Assembly: GCF_020164485.1 (NCBI RefSeq)
Contig: NZ_JAIQZA010000003.1
Span: 1-64,000, forward strand
DNA length: 64,000 nt
DNA from: Salegentibacter tibetensis
GTDB taxonomy: Bacteria; Bacteroidota; Bacteroidia; Flavobacteriales; Flavobacteriaceae
Reading direction: 5' to 3'
Numbering within the stretch: the first letter of the stretch is position 1; the number at the start of each line of letters is the position of its first letter. Below, one piece after another: positions 37,613 through 48,326 of the stretch. A model generated the notes under the pieces. It did no database searches, was not told the DNA's origin, and saw only the letters and a program-made list of their open reading frames with translations. The position numbers were made by a program, and so were the translations under genes.

Positions 37613-38089
37613 ATGAGAAAAAGACAGGCCAAAAAAAGACCACTTTTACCAGATCCAAAATTTAACGATCAACTTGTGACACGTTTTGTGAACATGATGA
37701 TGTGGGACGGTAAAAAATCGGTAGCCTTTAAAATTTTCTATGATTCAATCGCAATTATAGAGGAGAAAAAACAAGACGAAGAAAAAACCGGTTTGGAAAT
37801 TTGGAAAGATGCTCTTTCTAATGTTATGCCTCACGTTGAAGTTAGAAGTAGACGAGTTGGAGGTGCAACCTTCCAGATCCCAATGCAGATAAGACCAGAT
37901 AGAAAAGTATCAACCGCTATGAAGTGGTTAATTTCATTTGCGCGCAAGAGAAATGAAAAATCTATGGCGTTGAAATTAGCTTCTGAAGTTCTTGCTGCTT
38001 CCAAAGAAGAAGGAGCTGCAGTTAAGAGAAGAGTAGATACTCATAAAATGGCTGAAGCTAATAAAGCATTCTCTCACTTTAGATTCTAA
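37613..38089 (+). CDS. rpsG: 30S ribosomal protein uS7
   Basis: 158 residues. Starts [20 protein letters not shown] and carries [19 protein letters not shown], the 16S 3'-domain contact. It nucleates assembly of the 30S head. It lies 23 bases after rpsL and 5 bases before fusA, as in the usual str operon. Confidence 0.99.
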   Translation: MRKRQAKKRPLLPDPKFNDQLVTRFVNMMMWDGKKSVAFKIFYDSIAIIEEKKQDEEKTGLEIWKDALSNVMPHVEVRSRRVGGATFQIPMQIRPDRKVSTAMKWLISFARKRNEKSMALKLASEVLAASKEEGAAVKRRVDTHKMAEANKAFSHFRF

Positions 38090-38094
38090 AAAAA

Positions 38095-40206
38095 ATGGCA
38101 CAAAGAGATTTAAAATTTACTAGAAATATAGGAATTGCAGCTCATATTGATGCGGGTAAAACCACAACAACAGAGCGTATTCTATATTACACAGGGATAA
38201 GCCACAAAATAGGAGAGGTGCACGATGGTGCAGCTACTATGGACTGGATGGAGCAGGAGCAGGAAAGAGGTATTACTATTACTTCTGCCGCTACACACTG
38301 TAAATGGATGTACAGAGATCAGGAATTCACGGTAAATATTATCGATACTCCTGGTCACGTTGATTTTACTGTAGAGGTAGAGCGTTCTTTACGTGTTCTT
38401 GATGGTGTGGTTGCGTTGTTTAGTGCTGTAGATGGTGTTGAGCCGCAATCTGAAACCGTTTGGAGACAGGCTGATAAATATAAAGTACCACGTTTAGGAT
38501 TTGTGAATAAAATGGACCGTCAGGGAGCTGACTTTTTTAATGTGTGTAAGCAGGTTAGAGAAATGCTTGGTGGAAACCCTGTTCCATTACAAGTTCCTAT
38601 TGGTGATGAAATAGACTTTAAAGGTGTTGTTGATCTTATTTCCAAAAAAGCAATTATTTGGAACGATGAAGATCACGGGATGACCTATGAAATCATAGAT
38701 ATTCCTGAAGAACTTATGGAAGATGTTAATAAATACCGAACTGAGCTTGTAGAAGCCGTGGCCGAGTATGATGAAGCATTGATGGAAAAGTTTTTTGAAG
38801 ACGAAGATTCAATTACTGAAGATGAGATTATTGCTGCGCTTAGGGCTGCAACCATAGATATGTCTATCATTCCTATGATGTGTGGTTCTGCCTTTAAAAA
38901 CAAAGGTGTGCAGGCAATGCTTGACGCGGTAATGAGATATATGCCTTCTCCAGTAGATGTTGAAGCTATTATAGGTACAAATCCAGATACCAATGAGGAT
39001 GAAAGCAGAAAGCCACACGTTGACTCTCCTTTCTCTGCATTGGCATTTAAAATTGCAACCGATCCTTTCGTAGGACGCTTGGCATTTTTCCGTGTATACT
39101 CAGGAGCTTTAGATGCAGGATCTTATGTTTTAAATAACAGATCTGGTAAGAAAGAGCGTATTTCACGTATTTACCAAATGCACTCTAACAAGCAAGAGCC
39201 TATAGATAGAATTGAAGCTGGTGATATTGGTGCAGCAGTTGGTTTTAAAGATATTAAAACCGGTGATACGCTTACCGATGAGAAAAACCCAATCGTTCTT
39301 GAGTCTATGACTTTCCCTGAGCCGGTAATTGGTATCGCGGTAGAGCCTAAGACTAAGGCGGATGTTGATAAAATGGGCATGGCTTTAGCTAAATTAGCTG
39401 AAGAAGATCCAACTTTCCAGGTTAAGACTGATGAGATTTCAGGACAAACCATTATCTCGGGAATGGGAGAGCTTCATATCGAAATTCTTGTAGACCGTTT
39501 GAAGAGGGAGTTTAAAGTTGAAGTAAACGAAGGTCAACCTCAGGTTGAGTATAAAGAAACAGTAACTAAAACTGCAGATCATAGGGAGGTTTATAAAAAG
39601 CAATCTGGTGGTCGTGGTAAATTTGCTGATATCGTTTTTGAGATGGGACCTGTAGATGAAGACTTTGAAGGAAAAGGACTTCAGTTTGTGGACCAGATAA
39701 AAGGTGGACGTATTCCTAAAGAATTTGTTCCTTCGGTAGAAAAAGGATTTAGAGAAGCTATGAAGACCGGTCCAATGGCTGGTTTCCAAATGGATACTTT
39801 AAAAGTAATCCTTAAGGATGGATCTTTCCACCCTGTGGATTCCGATCAGCTTTCTTTTGAATTGGCTGCCAAAATGGGTTACAAAGCCGCTGCTAAAAAA
39901 GCCGGTGCTGTAGTTCTTGAGCCAATTATGAAAATTGAAGTAGTTACTCCGGAAGAAAATATGGGTGATATTGTTGGTGACCTTAACAGAAGAAGAGGTC
40001 AGGTAAACAGCATGTCAGACAGGTCTGGAGCTAAGATTATTAAAGCGGAAGTGCCTTTGGCTGAAATGTTTGGATATGTAACAACATTAAGAACATTGTC
40101 TTCTGGTAGAGCAACTTCAACTATGGAATTCTCTCACTATGCTGAAACTCCTTCTAATATCTCAGAAGAAGTGATTAAAGCAGCAAAAGGTACATCTAAC
40201 GAATAA
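38095..40206 (+). CDS. fusA: Elongation factor G
   Basis: 703 residues. GTPase motifs: AHIDAGKTT (16-24), [13 protein letters not shown] (84-88) and NKMD (138-141). Domains II-V follow, with [15 protein letters not shown] and the C-terminal [14 protein letters not shown] typical of true EF-G. It catalyses ribosomal translocation and, with RRF, recycling. Placement between rpsG and rpsJ supports the main EF-G rather than a paralog. No tuf gene follows, unlike in Proteobacteria. Confidence 0.99.
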   Translation: MAQRDLKFTRNIGIAAHIDAGKTTTTERILYYTGISHKIGEVHDGAATMDWMEQEQERGITITSAATHCKWMYRDQEFTVNIIDTPGHVDFTVEVERSLRVLDGVVALFSAVDGVEPQSETVWRQADKYKVPRLGFVNKMDRQGADFFNVCKQVREMLGGNPVPLQVPIGDEIDFKGVVDLISKKAIIWNDEDHGMTYEIIDIPEELMEDVNKYRTELVEAVAEYDEALMEKFFEDEDSITEDEIIAALRAATIDMSIIPMMCGSAFKNKGVQAMLDAVMRYMPSPVDVEAIIGTNPDTNEDESRKPHVDSPFSALAFKIATDPFVGRLAFFRVYSGALDAGSYVLNNRSGKKERISRIYQMHSNKQEPIDRIEAGDIGAAVGFKDIKTGDTLTDEKNPIVLESMTFPEPVIGIAVEPKTKADVDKMGMALAKLAEEDPTFQVKTDEISGQTIISGMGELHIEILVDRLKREFKVEVNEGQPQVEYKETVTKTADHREVYKKQSGGRGKFADIVFEMGPVDEDFEGKGLQFVDQIKGGRIPKEFVPSVEKGFREAMKTGPMAGFQMDTLKVILKDGSFHPVDSDQLSFELAAKMGYKAAAKKAGAVVLEPIMKIEVVTPEENMGDIVGDLNRRRGQVNSMSDRSGAKIIKAEVPLAEMFGYVTTLRTLSSGRATSTMEFSHYAETPSNISEEVIKAAKGTSNE

Positions 40207-40216
40207 TATTAGGAAA

Positions 40217-40522
40217 ATGAGTCAGAAAATAAGAATAAAACTAAAATCCTACGATCATAACCTGGTAGATAAATCTGCAGAAAAGATCGTAAAGACTGTA
40301 AAAACTACAGGTGCGGTGGTAACAGGACCAATTCCTTTACCTACTCACAAAAAACTTTTTACTGTTTTGCGTTCTCCTCACGTAAACAAAAAAGCTAGAG
40401 AGCAATTTCAATTAAGCTCTTACAAAAGGCTTTTAGATATCTATAGTTCTTCTTCAAAAACCATCGATGCGTTGATGAAGCTTGAACTACCAAGTGGGGT
40501 TGAAGTAGAGATCAAAGTATAA
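40217..40522 (+). CDS. rpsJ: 30S ribosomal protein uS10 (NusE)
   Basis: 101 residues. It has [19 protein letters not shown] and [20 protein letters not shown], the long loop reaching into the 30S head. S10 also pairs with NusG/NusB in transcription antitermination. Only 10 bases from fusA, but 166 bases from rplC, so it behaves as the last gene of the str unit here. Confidence 0.98.
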   Translation: MSQKIRIKLKSYDHNLVDKSAEKIVKTVKTTGAVVTGPIPLPTHKKLFTVLRSPHVNKKAREQFQLSSYKRLLDIYSSSSKTIDALMKLELPSGVEVEIKV

Positions 40523-40527
40523 GTGTG

Positions 40528-40573
40528 TCCCCGCGAAGGCGGGGATCCTAAAAGATTCCCGCCTTCGCGGGAA
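40528..40573. repeat. GC-rich palindromic repeat between rpsJ and rplC
   Basis: Left arm CCCCGCGAAGGCGGGGATC and right arm GATTCCCGCCTTCGCGGG are inverted copies; each arm is itself a mini-hairpin (CCCGC-GAAG-GCGGG; CCCGC-CTTC-GCGGG). The GC content is far above the surroundings and the layout resembles REP-type extragenic palindromes. It directly follows the rpsJ stop. Confidence 0.75.
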
Positions 40574-40621
40574 TAAACATGTCCCAAGCAGTTGGCGAGG
40601 GAAAAACGGAAGAAAGATACA

Positions 40622-40658
40622 TTCAGGGCGAAAGTATTTTTCTGCCCTGAATTTTTTT
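40622..40658 (+). terminator. Terminator-like hairpin (possible attenuator) upstream of rplC
   Basis: TTCAGGGC / GCCCTGAA stem with a 14-base loop, followed by seven T. It ends 30 bases before the rplC ATG and no consensus promoter is seen between it and the gene. So it either ends the str transcript or works as a regulated attenuator for the L3-L4 unit, as L4 does at the S10 leader of E. coli; which of these is inference. Confidence 0.7.
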
Positions 40659-40688
40659 AAATAAATAAGTAATAATCAATAATTAATT

Positions 40689-41300
40689 ATGTCTGGGTTA
40701 ATAGGAAAAAAAATAGGCATGACCAGTATTTTTGACGAGAATGGGAAAAATGTTCCCTGTACCGTTATAGAAGCAGGTCCATGCGTAGTTACCCAAGTCA
40801 GAACCACAGAGGTTGACGGGTATGAGGCACTTCAAGTTGGTTTCGATGACAAAAAGACTGCAAACAAAGCCGCCGAAGGGCATGCTAAAAAAGCAGGAAG
40901 CGTTGCAAAACGTAAAGTCGTTGAATTCAAAGGATTTGAAGCAGATTATAAATTAGGGGATGCTATCACGGTAGAGCACTTTAACGAAGGGGAATTTGTA
41001 GATATTGCAGGTACTTCTAAAGGTAAAGGCTTTCAAGGAGTTGTAAAAAGACACAACTTTGGTGGTGTGGGTCAGGCGACTCACGGTCAGCATAACCGTT
41101 TAAGAGCTCCGGGTTCTATTGGTGCAGCGTCTTACCCTGCACGGGTTTTCAAAGGAATGAAAATGGCCGGTAGAATGGGTGGAGAGAGAGTTAAAGTAGA
41201 AAACCTGAGAGTTTTAAAAGTGGTGGCAGATAAAAACCTTTTAGTAGTAAAAGGATGTGTGCCAGGTCACAAAAACTCATACGTAATCATTAGCAAGTAA
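40689..41300 (+). CDS. rplC: 50S ribosomal protein uL3
   Basis: 203 residues. [18 protein letters not shown] start and the [18 protein letters not shown] loop that reaches the peptidyl-transferase centre. It initiates 50S assembly. The TAATG junction overlaps its stop with the rplD start by one base, implying coupling. Confidence 0.98.
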   Translation: MSGLIGKKIGMTSIFDENGKNVPCTVIEAGPCVVTQVRTTEVDGYEALQVGFDDKKTANKAAEGHAKKAGSVAKRKVVEFKGFEADYKLGDAITVEHFNEGEFVDIAGTSKGKGFQGVVKRHNFGGVGQATHGQHNRLRAPGSIGAASYPARVFKGMKMAGRMGGERVKVENLRVLKVVADKNLLVVKGCVPGHKNSYVIISK

Positions 41301-41929
41301 TGGAAGTAGCAGTTTTAGATATAAAAGGAAAAGAAACAGGTAGAAAAGCAAAGCTTTCTGACTCTGTTTTCGCTATAGAGCCAAACGATCACGCTGTTTA
41401 TCTTGATGTTAAGCAATATTTAGCTAATCAGCGCCAGGGAACCCACAAAGCTAAAGAAAGAGCTGAGATTGTTGGGAGTACCCGTAAGATCAAAAAGCAA
41501 AAAGGTACCGGTACAGCACGTGCAGGTAGCATTAAGTCACCAATCTTTAAAGGGGGTGGACGTGTTTTTGGACCTAGACCAAGAAGCTACAGTTTTAAAT
41601 TGAATAAAAATTTAAAGCGATTGGCTAGAAAATCGGCTTTATCAATAAAAGCAAAAGGAGAATCAATTTTTGTAATTGAAGACTTTTCTTTTGATGCGCC
41701 GAAGACAAAAAGTATGATAGATGTTTTGAAAGCCCTTGGTATTCAGGACAAAAAATCGCTTATAGTGTTGGGTGACTCAAATAAAAATGTATATTTGTCG
41801 TCACGTAATTTAAAAGGACTTGAGGTTATAAACTCCTCAGAATTAAGTACTTACGGAATTCTTAATGCTAAGAATATCGTGTTGCTTGAAGGTTCTTTAG
41901 AAGGAATTGAGTCGAATTTAAGTAAATAA
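41300..41929 (+). CDS. rplD: 50S ribosomal protein uL4
   Basis: 209 residues. It carries [13 protein letters not shown], the exit-tunnel loop [13 protein letters not shown] and [14 protein letters not shown]4 lines the peptide tunnel and in E. coli represses its own operon; the hairpin upstream of rplC is a possible target here. Starts within the rplC stop codon. Confidence 0.98.
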   Translation: MEVAVLDIKGKETGRKAKLSDSVFAIEPNDHAVYLDVKQYLANQRQGTHKAKERAEIVGSTRKIKKQKGTGTARAGSIKSPIFKGGGRVFGPRPRSYSFKLNKNLKRLARKSALSIKAKGESIFVIEDFSFDAPKTKSMIDVLKALGIQDKKSLIVLGDSNKNVYLSSRNLKGLEVINSSELSTYGILNAKNIVLLEGSLEGIESNLSK

Positions 41930-41934
41930 GCCTT

Positions 41935-42225
41935 ATGAGTATCTTGATAAAACCAATTATTACAGAAAAAGCCACCGGAGATAGCGAGTTGAATAACCGT
42001 TTTTCTTTTGTGGTAGAAAATAAGGCGAATAAGATTGAAATTAAGAATGCAGTAGAAGCTGCTTATGGAGTTTCAGTTGAAAAAGTTCGTACCATAAATG
42101 TCCGTCCAGATCGCAAAACCAGATATACAAAATCTGGTATGATCACTGGTAAAACCAAAGCTTTCAAAAAAGCATTGGTACAGGTGACGGAAGGTGAAAC
42201 TATTGATTTATACAGTAATCTTTAA
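41935..42225 (+). CDS. rplW: 50S ribosomal protein uL23
   Basis: 96 residues beginning SILIKPIITEKATGDSE, with KVRTINVRPDRKTRYTKSG. It sits at the tunnel exit and is the docking site for trigger factor and SRP. 5 bases after rplD. Confidence 0.97.
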   Translation: MSILIKPIITEKATGDSELNNRFSFVVENKANKIEIKNAVEAAYGVSVEKVRTINVRPDRKTRYTKSGMITGKTKAFKKALVQVTEGETIDLYSNL

Positions 42226-42234
42226 GATTAAAAA

Positions 42235-43062
42235 ATGTCAGTTAGAAAATTAAAACCAATCACCCCTGGCCAGCGTTTTAGAGTAGTAAACGGGTATGAC
42301 GCCGTGACTACTGATAAGCCGGAAAAAAGCCTTTTGGCTCCGATTAAAAAGTCAGGTGGGAGAAACAGTCAGGGAAAAATGACAATCCGCTACAAAGGTG
42401 GAGGTCATAAAAGACGTTACAGAATTGTAGACTTTAAGCGCGACAAGCATGGTATTCCTGCAACTGTTGCGAGTATAGAATATGATCCTAATAGAACTGC
42501 CTTTATTGCATTGTTGAATTACCAGGATGGTGAGAAACGATATGTTATTGCTCAAAATGGGTTACAGGTAGGTCAAAATATTGTGTCAAGTACGGAATCT
42601 GCTGCTCCAGAAATTGGAAATGCAATGCCGTTATCGAGCATTCCGCTTGGTACTGTAGTTTCTTGTATAGAGTTAAGAGCCGGGCAAGGTGCTGTGATGG
42701 CAAGAAGTGCTGGAGCTTTTGCTCAATTATTGGCAAGAGAAGGGAAATATGCAACCGTGAAGCTACCTTCAGGAGAAATTAGAAGAGTATTATCTACTTG
42801 TATGGCGACAATTGGAGCTGTATCAAATAGTGATCACCAACTTCAGGTTTCTGGTAAAGCTGGTAGAAAACGTTGGTTGGGTATAAGACCAAGAACCAGA
42901 CCAGTAGCGATGAACCCTGTAGATCACCCAATGGGTGGTGGTGAAGGAAGAGCTTCCGGTGGTCACCCACGTTCAAGAAAAGGTTTACCTGCTAAAGGTT
43001 TCAAAACCCGTTCAAGAACAAAAGCGAGTAATAAATATATTGTAGAACGTAGAAAGAAATAA
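42235..43062 (+). CDS. rplB: 50S ribosomal protein uL2
   Basis: 275 residues. [20 protein letters not shown] near the start and the C-terminal [16 protein letters not shown]-type loop, here [18 protein letters not shown], with the conserved His near the peptidyl-transferase centre. Needed for subunit joining. Confidence 0.99.
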   Translation: MSVRKLKPITPGQRFRVVNGYDAVTTDKPEKSLLAPIKKSGGRNSQGKMTIRYKGGGHKRRYRIVDFKRDKHGIPATVASIEYDPNRTAFIALLNYQDGEKRYVIAQNGLQVGQNIVSSTESAAPEIGNAMPLSSIPLGTVVSCIELRAGQGAVMARSAGAFAQLLAREGKYATVKLPSGEIRRVLSTCMATIGAVSNSDHQLQVSGKAGRKRWLGIRPRTRPVAMNPVDHPMGGGEGRASGGHPRSRKGLPAKGFKTRSRTKASNKYIVERRKK

Positions 43063-43068
43063 TAAGAT

Positions 43069-43347
43069 ATGGCACGTTCATTAAAAAAAGGACCTTACGT
43101 TCACTATAAGTTAGATAAGAAAGTTGCTCAAAATGTTGAGTCTGGAAAAAAAGCCGTGATCAAGACCTGGTCTAGAGCTTCAATGATTACTCCAGATTTC
43201 GTAGGGCAAACTATCGCTGTTCACAACGGGAAACAATTTGTACCTGTATATGTAACAGAGAACATGGTAGGGCATAAATTAGGAGAATTTTCACCAACAC
43301 GTTCCTTTAGAGGGCATTCAGGTGCAAAAAATAAAGGTAAAAGATAA
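43069..43347 (+). CDS. rpsS: 30S ribosomal protein uS19
   Basis: 92 residues, starting [18 protein letters not shown] and with [13 protein letters not shown] at the end. Binds the 30S head with S13 near the A-site finger. 6 bases after rplB. Confidence 0.98.
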   Translation: MARSLKKGPYVHYKLDKKVAQNVESGKKAVIKTWSRASMITPDFVGQTIAVHNGKQFVPVYVTENMVGHKLGEFSPTRSFRGHSGAKNKGKR

Positions 43348-43355
43348 TTGAAGCT

Positions 43356-43763
43356 ATGGGAGTTCGTAAAAGAGAAAGAGCAGAGCAGATAAAAGAGGCC
43401 AAAAAACAGGTAGCTTTTGCAAAGTTGAATAACTGCCCTACTTCACCTAGAAAAATGCGTTTAGTTGCGGATTTAGTAAGAGGTGAGAAAGTAGAAAAGG
43501 CGCTTCAGATATTGAAATTCAGTTCAAAAGAAGCTTCTGGACGTTTAGAGAAATTATTGCTTTCGGCATTAGCCAACTGGCAATCTAAAAACGAAGAAGC
43601 CAGTATTGAAGAGGCTGAATTGTTTGTAAAAGAAATCCGTGTAGATGGAGGAGCGATGCTTAAGAGGCTACGTCCTGCACCACAGGGTCGCGCACATAGA
43701 ATTAGAAAGAGATCCAACCACGTTACTTTGGTGCTTGGAGAAAACAATAATACACAAAGCTAA
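43356..43763 (+). CDS. rplV: 50S ribosomal protein uL22
   Basis: 135 residues. It has [19 protein letters not shown] and the beta-hairpin [20 protein letters not shown] that reaches the exit tunnel, where macrolide-resistance deletions arise in other species; it is intact here. Confidence 0.98.
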   Translation: MGVRKRERAEQIKEAKKQVAFAKLNNCPTSPRKMRLVADLVRGEKVEKALQILKFSSKEASGRLEKLLLSALANWQSKNEEASIEEAELFVKEIRVDGGAMLKRLRPAPQGRAHRIRKRSNHVTLVLGENNNTQS

Positions 43764-43770
43764 GTAGAGT

Positions 43771-44490
43771 ATGGGACAAAAAACAAATCCAATCGGGAAT
43801 CGCCTTGGTATCGTAAGAGGATGGGAATCCAACTGGTACGGAGGAAATGACTACGGCGATAAATTAGCCGAAGACGATAAGATTAGAAAGTACATCCATG
43901 CTCGTCTATCAAAAGCGAGTGTATCCAGGGTAATTATTGAGCGTACGCTTAAGCTTGTAACCGTTACTATCACCACTGCCAGACCGGGTATTATTATTGG
44001 GAAAGGCGGACAGGAGGTAGACAAGCTTAAAGAAGAACTTAAGAAAATTACCGACAAGGAAGTTCAAATTAACATCTTTGAGATTAAGAGGCCAGAACTT
44101 GATGCGCATTTAGTAGCGTCTAGTGTTGCAAGGCAAATAGAAAATCGTATTTCTTACCGTCGTGCAATTAAAATGGCTATCGCGGCTGCTATGAGAATGA
44201 ATGCTGAAGGAATCAAAATTCAGATTTCCGGACGTTTAAATGGTGCTGAAATGGCACGTTCAGAAGCATACAAAGATGGTAGAATTCCTTTGTCTACTTT
44301 TAGGGCCGATATTGACTATGCTTTGGTTGAAGCTCACACTACTTATGGTAGGTTGGGTGTTAAAGTATGGATCATGAAAGGCGAAGTTTATGGTAAAAGA
44401 GATCTTTCTCCGCTTGTTGGCATGTCTAAGAAGCAAGGAGGGAAACCTGGAGCCGGGCGAGGTGGTAACAAATCACGTCGTAGAAAGTAA
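43771..44490 (+). CDS. rpsC: 30S ribosomal protein uS3
   Basis: 239 residues. It begins [19 protein letters not shown], with KH motif [15 protein letters not shown] and the C-terminal domain [20 protein letters not shown]. The tail is Lys/Arg/Gly-rich. It guards the mRNA entry channel with S4 and S5. Confidence 0.99.
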   Translation: MGQKTNPIGNRLGIVRGWESNWYGGNDYGDKLAEDDKIRKYIHARLSKASVSRVIIERTLKLVTVTITTARPGIIIGKGGQEVDKLKEELKKITDKEVQINIFEIKRPELDAHLVASSVARQIENRISYRRAIKMAIAAAMRMNAEGIKIQISGRLNGAEMARSEAYKDGRIPLSTFRADIDYALVEAHTTYGRLGVKVWIMKGEVYGKRDLSPLVGMSKKQGGKPGAGRGGNKSRRRK

Positions 44491-44509
44491 TTTTTTAAAG
44501 TAAAGAAAA

Positions 44510-44929
44510 ATGTTACAACCTAAAAGAACAAAATACCGTAAACAGCAGAAGGGCCGTATGAAAGGCAACGCCGGAAGAGGGCATAGACTCTCTAACGGAA
44601 CCTTTGGAATAAAATCTATGGATTCTAGTTTCATTACTGCCCGCCAAATTGAAGCTGCACGTATTGCTGCAACCCGATATATGAAAAGGGAAGGTTCTAT
44701 CTGGATTAAAATTTTCCCAGATAAGCCTATCACTAAGAAACCTCTAGAGGTGCGTATGGGTAAAGGTAAAGGTGCTGTTGAATATTGGGCTGCTATTGTA
44801 AAACCAGGAAGAATTATGTTTGAAATTGGCGGAGTGCCAATGGATGTTGCTAAAGAAGCTTTAAGGCTTGCGGCACAGAAACTTCCGGTAAGAACCAAAT
44901 TTATTGTAGCTAGAGACTATCAAGCTTAA
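44510..44929 (+). CDS. rplP: 50S ribosomal protein uL16
   Basis: 139 residues: [37 protein letters not shown], and [19 protein letters not shown], with the conserved Arg region near the A-site tRNA elbow. Late-assembling protein. 19 bases after rpsC. Confidence 0.99.
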   Translation: MLQPKRTKYRKQQKGRMKGNAGRGHRLSNGTFGIKSMDSSFITARQIEAARIAATRYMKREGSIWIKIFPDKPITKKPLEVRMGKGKGAVEYWAAIVKPGRIMFEIGGVPMDVAKEALRLAAQKLPVRTKFIVARDYQA

Positions 44930-44941
44930 TATTATAAAGTT

Positions 44942-45133
44942 ATGAAACAATCAGAAGTAAAAGAACTGTCTGTGGCAGAATTACAGGAAGAGCTTGGGAA
45001 ATCTAGAAAAGCATATTCAGATTTGAAAATGGCTCACGCAGTTTCGCCATTAGAGAACCCAATACAGCTTAGAGCTGTACGAAGAACTATAGCGAGACTT
45101 GCTACAGAGTTAACTAAAAGAGAACAACAATAA
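44942..45133 (+). CDS. rpmC: 50S ribosomal protein uL29
   Basis: 63 residues, two-helix protein: EVKELSVAELQEELGKSRKA and LENPIQLRAVRRTIARLATE. Lies next to L23 at the tunnel exit. Confidence 0.97.
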   Translation: MKQSEVKELSVAELQEELGKSRKAYSDLKMAHAVSPLENPIQLRAVRRTIARLATELTKREQQ

Positions 45134-45151
45134 GTGTTATTCTGCTGAAAG

Positions 45152-45409
45152 ATGGAAAAAAGAAATTTAAGAAAAGAGCGTATAGGCGTTGTTACAAGTA
45201 ATAAAATGCAGAAATCAATCGTGGTTTCTGAAGTTAAGAAAGTAAAACACCCTATGTATGGTAAGTTCGTTTTAAAAACGAAAAAATACGTAGCGCACGA
45301 CGAAACAAACGACTGCAACGAAGGAGATACGGTAAGGATCATGGAGACACGACCTTTAAGTAAATCTAAATGTTGGAGATTAGTAGAAATAATTGAAAGA
45401 GCGAAGTAA
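45152..45409 (+). CDS. rpsQ: 30S ribosomal protein uS17
   Basis: 85 residues: [40 protein letters not shown] and [22 protein letters not shown]-fold primary binder of the 16S body. Its last base overlaps the rplN ATG. Confidence 0.98.
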   Translation: MEKRNLRKERIGVVTSNKMQKSIVVSEVKKVKHPMYGKFVLKTKKYVAHDETNDCNEGDTVRIMETRPLSKSKCWRLVEIIERAK

Positions 45410-45777
45410 TGGTACAACAAGAGTCTAGACTAAGAGTAGCAGACAATACCGGGGCAAAAGAAGTTTTGACCATTCGTGTATTGGGCGGTACAAAGAAAAG
45501 ATACGCTTCTGTTGGGGACAAAATAGTTGTCAGCGTAAAAGAAGCTACACCTAACGGTAATATCAAAAAAGGTGCAGTTTCAACAGCAGTTGTAGTTCGT
45601 ACCAAGAAAGAAGTACGTAGGCAGGACGGGTCTTATATCCGTTTTGATGATAATGCCTGTGTATTGTTAAACCCTACCGGAGAGATGCGCGGAACCCGTG
45701 TATTTGGACCGGTTGCGAGAGAACTTCGTGATAAGCAATTCATGAAAATTGTATCATTGGCACCAGAGGTGCTTTAA
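45409..45777 (+). CDS. rplN: 50S ribosomal protein uL14
   Basis: 122 residues: [20 protein letters not shown] and [20 protein letters not shown]. It contacts 16S rRNA in bridge B8 and binds the silencing factor RsfS in other bacteria. Start coupled to the rpsQ stop. Confidence 0.99.
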   Translation: MVQQESRLRVADNTGAKEVLTIRVLGGTKKRYASVGDKIVVSVKEATPNGNIKKGAVSTAVVVRTKKEVRRQDGSYIRFDDNACVLLNPTGEMRGTRVFGPVARELRDKQFMKIVSLAPEVL

Positions 45778-45789
45778 TACATTAACAAG

Positions 45790-46101
45790 ATGAGAAAGCT
45801 TAAAATAAAATCTGGAGATACTGTAAGAGTTATTGCCGGTGACCATAAAGGTCAGGAAGGTAAAGTTCAAAAAGTTCTCATAGAAAAGAATAAAGCCATC
45901 GTGGAAGGTGTAAACACTATCTCAAAACATGAGAAGCCTAGTGCATCTAATCCTCAAGGTGGTATTGTAAAGAAAGAAGCTCCTATTCATATTTCTAACC
46001 TTTCTTTGTTAGACAAAGATGGTAATACTACCAGAGTTGGATATAAAGAAGAGGATGGAAAGAAAGTAAGATTTTCCAAAAAATCTAATGAAGTAATTTA
46101 G
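45790..46101 (+). CDS. rplX: 50S ribosomal protein uL24
   Basis: 103 residues with a KOW motif ([20 protein letters not shown]) and [19 protein letters not shown]. Starts 50S assembly at the 5' domain of 23S rRNA. 12 bases after rplN. Confidence 0.98.
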   Translation: MRKLKIKSGDTVRVIAGDHKGQEGKVQKVLIEKNKAIVEGVNTISKHEKPSASNPQGGIVKKEAPIHISNLSLLDKDGNTTRVGYKEEDGKKVRFSKKSNEVI

Positions 46102-46103
46102 TT

Positions 46104-46655
46104 ATGGCATACGTACCAAGACTTAGAGCAGAATATGCAGAGCGAGTAAAGCCTGCATTAAAAGAAGAATTTAGCTACGCTAACGTAATGGAGGTTCCAA
46201 AACTTGAGAAGATAGTTTTGAGCCGTGGCGTTGGTGCAGCTGTAGCAGATAAAAAGCTAATTGACCATGCTGTAGATGAACTTTCTACAATTACAGGTCA
46301 AAAAGCGGTGCAAACCATTTCTAAAAAGGATGTTGCTTCCTTCAAACTTCGTAAAGGAATGCCAATTGGGGCAAAAGTTACTTTGCGAGGATACAGAATG
46401 TACGAATTCTTAGATCGTTTAATAACATCAGCACTTCCACGTGTTCGTGACTTTAACGGGATTAAGGCTAATGGTTTTGATGGAAGAGGAAACTATAATT
46501 TAGGTGTTACCGAACAAATCATCTTTCCGGAGATCGATATTGATAAGGTAAACCGAATTAATGGTATGGATATCACCTTCGTAACCACTGCAAAGACAGA
46601 TAAGGAAGCGAAATCATTGTTAACCGAACTAGGATTACCTTTTAAAAAGAATTAA
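46104..46655 (+). CDS. rplE: 50S ribosomal protein uL5
   Basis: 183 residues. [40 protein letters not shown] and [19 protein letters not shown]. Binds 5S rRNA in the central protuberance. Only two bases separate it from rplX and from rpsN. Confidence 0.98.
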   Translation: MAYVPRLRAEYAERVKPALKEEFSYANVMEVPKLEKIVLSRGVGAAVADKKLIDHAVDELSTITGQKAVQTISKKDVASFKLRKGMPIGAKVTLRGYRMYEFLDRLITSALPRVRDFNGIKANGFDGRGNYNLGVTEQIIFPEIDIDKVNRINGMDITFVTTAKTDKEAKSLLTELGLPFKKN

Positions 46656-46657
46656 TT

Positions 46658-46927
46658 ATGGCTAAAGAATCAATGAAAGCCCGTGAGGTGAAGAGACAAA
46701 AAATGGTAAAAAAGTATGCTGAAAAGCGCGCAGCTCTTAAAGAGGCTGGTGACTTTGAAGGTTTGCAAAAATTACCAAAGAATGCTTCTCCTGTACGTTT
46801 GCACAACCGTTGTAAACTAACTGGTAGGCCAAAAGGTTATATGAGACAGTTTGGTCTTTCTCGTGTGATGTTTAGAGAAATGGCTAATCAGGGTTTAATT
46901 CCTGGAGTTAGAAAAGCTAGTTGGTAA
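46658..46927 (+). CDS. rpsN: 30S ribosomal protein uS14
   Basis: 89 residues. Long form without the CxxC zinc knuckles of the short type ([20 protein letters not shown] has a single Cys). Ends [11 protein letters not shown], the standard C-terminus. The 66-base gap to rpsH is the largest in the spc part. Confidence 0.97.
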   Translation: MAKESMKAREVKRQKMVKKYAEKRAALKEAGDFEGLQKLPKNASPVRLHNRCKLTGRPKGYMRQFGLSRVMFREMANQGLIPGVRKASW

Positions 46928-46945
46928 AATTATAAATTGGTTGAA

Positions 46946-46973
46946 GGTTCTCCCGAGTGTCGGGAAGAAAACC
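46946..46973 (+). promoter_or_regulatory. Hairpin in the rpsN-rpsH gap
   Basis: GGTTCT-CCCGA, loop GTG, TCGGG-AAGAAAACC; a single bulge interrupts the stem and no T run follows, so it is not a terminator. It precedes rpsH by 20 bases and could mark a control or processing point. Confidence 0.35.
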
Positions 46974-46993
46974 ACATCCGCAAATTAAAATAG

Positions 46994-47392
46994 ATGAATA
47001 CAGATCCTATTGCAGATTATTTGACGAGAGTTAGAAACGCTGTGGCTGCAAACCACAGGGTGGTAGAGATACCAGCTTCTAACCTCAAAAAGGAGATTAC
47101 AAAAATATTATTCGACCAGGGATATATTCTTAGTTACAAGTTTGATGATGCTACTGCTCAGGGGACAATTAAAATTGCCCTGAAGTATGACAAAATCACA
47201 AAAGAGCCTGTAATTAAAGATATTCAGAGAATAAGTAAACCTGGTTTACGTAAGTATGCCGGCGCTGATGAATTACCACGTATCCTTAACGGTCTTGGTA
47301 TCGCTATAGTTTCTACTTCCCACGGTGTAATGACGGGGAAACAAGCTAAAGCAGAGAAAGTTGGTGGTGAAGTATTGTGTTACGTTTACTAA
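46994..47392 (+). CDS. rpsH: 30S ribosomal protein uS8
   Basis: 132 residues: MNTDPIADYLTRVRNAVAAN and GIAIVSTSHGVMTGKQAKAE. Primary binder of 16S h21 and, in E. coli, the repressor of the spc operon. Confidence 0.98.
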   Translation: MNTDPIADYLTRVRNAVAANHRVVEIPASNLKKEITKILFDQGYILSYKFDDATAQGTIKIALKYDKITKEPVIKDIQRISKPGLRKYAGADELPRILNGLGIAIVSTSHGVMTGKQAKAEKVGGEVLCYVY

Positions 47393-47411
47393 TACTTAAA
47401 AGACTAAAGAA

Positions 47412-47954
47412 ATGTCAAGAATAGGTAAAAGCCCAATTACAATTCCAGAAGGTGTAAATGTAGACCTTAAGGATGGCGTTGTAACGGTAAAAGGAAAATT
47501 AGGAGAACTTAGACAAGAGGTTAGCGACATTGATGTGAAAATTGAAGATGGCGTAATTACTTTTGAACGTTCTTCAGAGAAAAGTGATCAAAAAGCAAAA
47601 CACGGTCTTTATCGTGCTTTGATAGATAATATGATTGAAGGGGTGTCTAACGGATACACAAAATCTTTGGAATTGGTAGGAGTAGGATATAGAGCTTCTA
47701 ACCAGGGACAAAAATTAGAATTAGCCGTTGGGTTTTCCCATAATATTGTAATAGATTTGGCGCCAGAAGTTAAAGTAGAAGCAATTTCAGAGAAAGGGAA
47801 GAACCCTATCGTGAAATTGACCTCTTATGATAAACAGCTTGTGGGCCAGGTAGCTGCTAAGATACGCTCCTTTAGAGCACCAGAACCTTACAAAGGTAAA
47901 GGTATCAAGTACGTTGGAGAACAATTACGTAGAAAAGCAGGTAAATCAGCTTAA
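47412..47954 (+). CDS. rplF: 50S ribosomal protein uL6
   Basis: 180 residues: SRIGKSPITIPEGVNVDLKD and the C-terminal PEPYKGKGIKYVGEQLRRK signature. It sits near the factor-binding stalk base. Confidence 0.98.
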   Translation: MSRIGKSPITIPEGVNVDLKDGVVTVKGKLGELRQEVSDIDVKIEDGVITFERSSEKSDQKAKHGLYRALIDNMIEGVSNGYTKSLELVGVGYRASNQGQKLELAVGFSHNIVIDLAPEVKVEAISEKGKNPIVKLTSYDKQLVGQVAAKIRSFRAPEPYKGKGIKYVGEQLRRKAGKSA

Positions 47955-47966
47955 TAAAGTTTAGAT

Positions 47967-48320
47967 ATGGCAGTTTCAAAACAAGATAGACGAAATAAGA
48001 TAAGAAAGCGTGTTCGTAAGTCAATTACGGGTACCGCTAGCCGTCCAAGATTATCTGTATTTAGAAGTAATAAAGAAATTTATGCTCAAATTATAGATGA
48101 TGTAGAAGGAAAAACCCTGGCTGCAGCCTCTTCGAGAGATAAAGGCGTGTCAGTAGAAGGTGATAAATCCAAGCAAGCAGAATTGGTTGGTAAAGCACTT
48201 GCTGAAAAAGCTTTGAAAGCCGGTGTAGAAACCATTTCCTTTGACAGAGGTGGTTACCTGTATCACGGTAGAGTTAAATCATTAGCAGAAGGTGCTCGAG
48301 AAGGAGGACTAAAATTCTAG
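47967..48320 (+). CDS. rplR: 50S ribosomal protein uL18
   Basis: 117 residues: [38 protein letters not shown] and [20 protein letters not shown]. Binds 5S rRNA with L5. The N-terminal tail is Arg/Lys-rich. Confidence 0.98.
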   Translation: MAVSKQDRRNKIRKRVRKSITGTASRPRLSVFRSNKEIYAQIIDDVEGKTLAAASSRDKGVSVEGDKSKQAELVGKALAEKALKAGVETISFDRGGYLYHGRVKSLAEGAREGGLKF

Positions 48321-48326
48321 AAAATT

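Noticed and set aside
40528-40573. Palindrome after rpsJ considered as the terminator
   Set aside because: No T run follows either arm; the hairpin at 40622-40658 is the better terminator.
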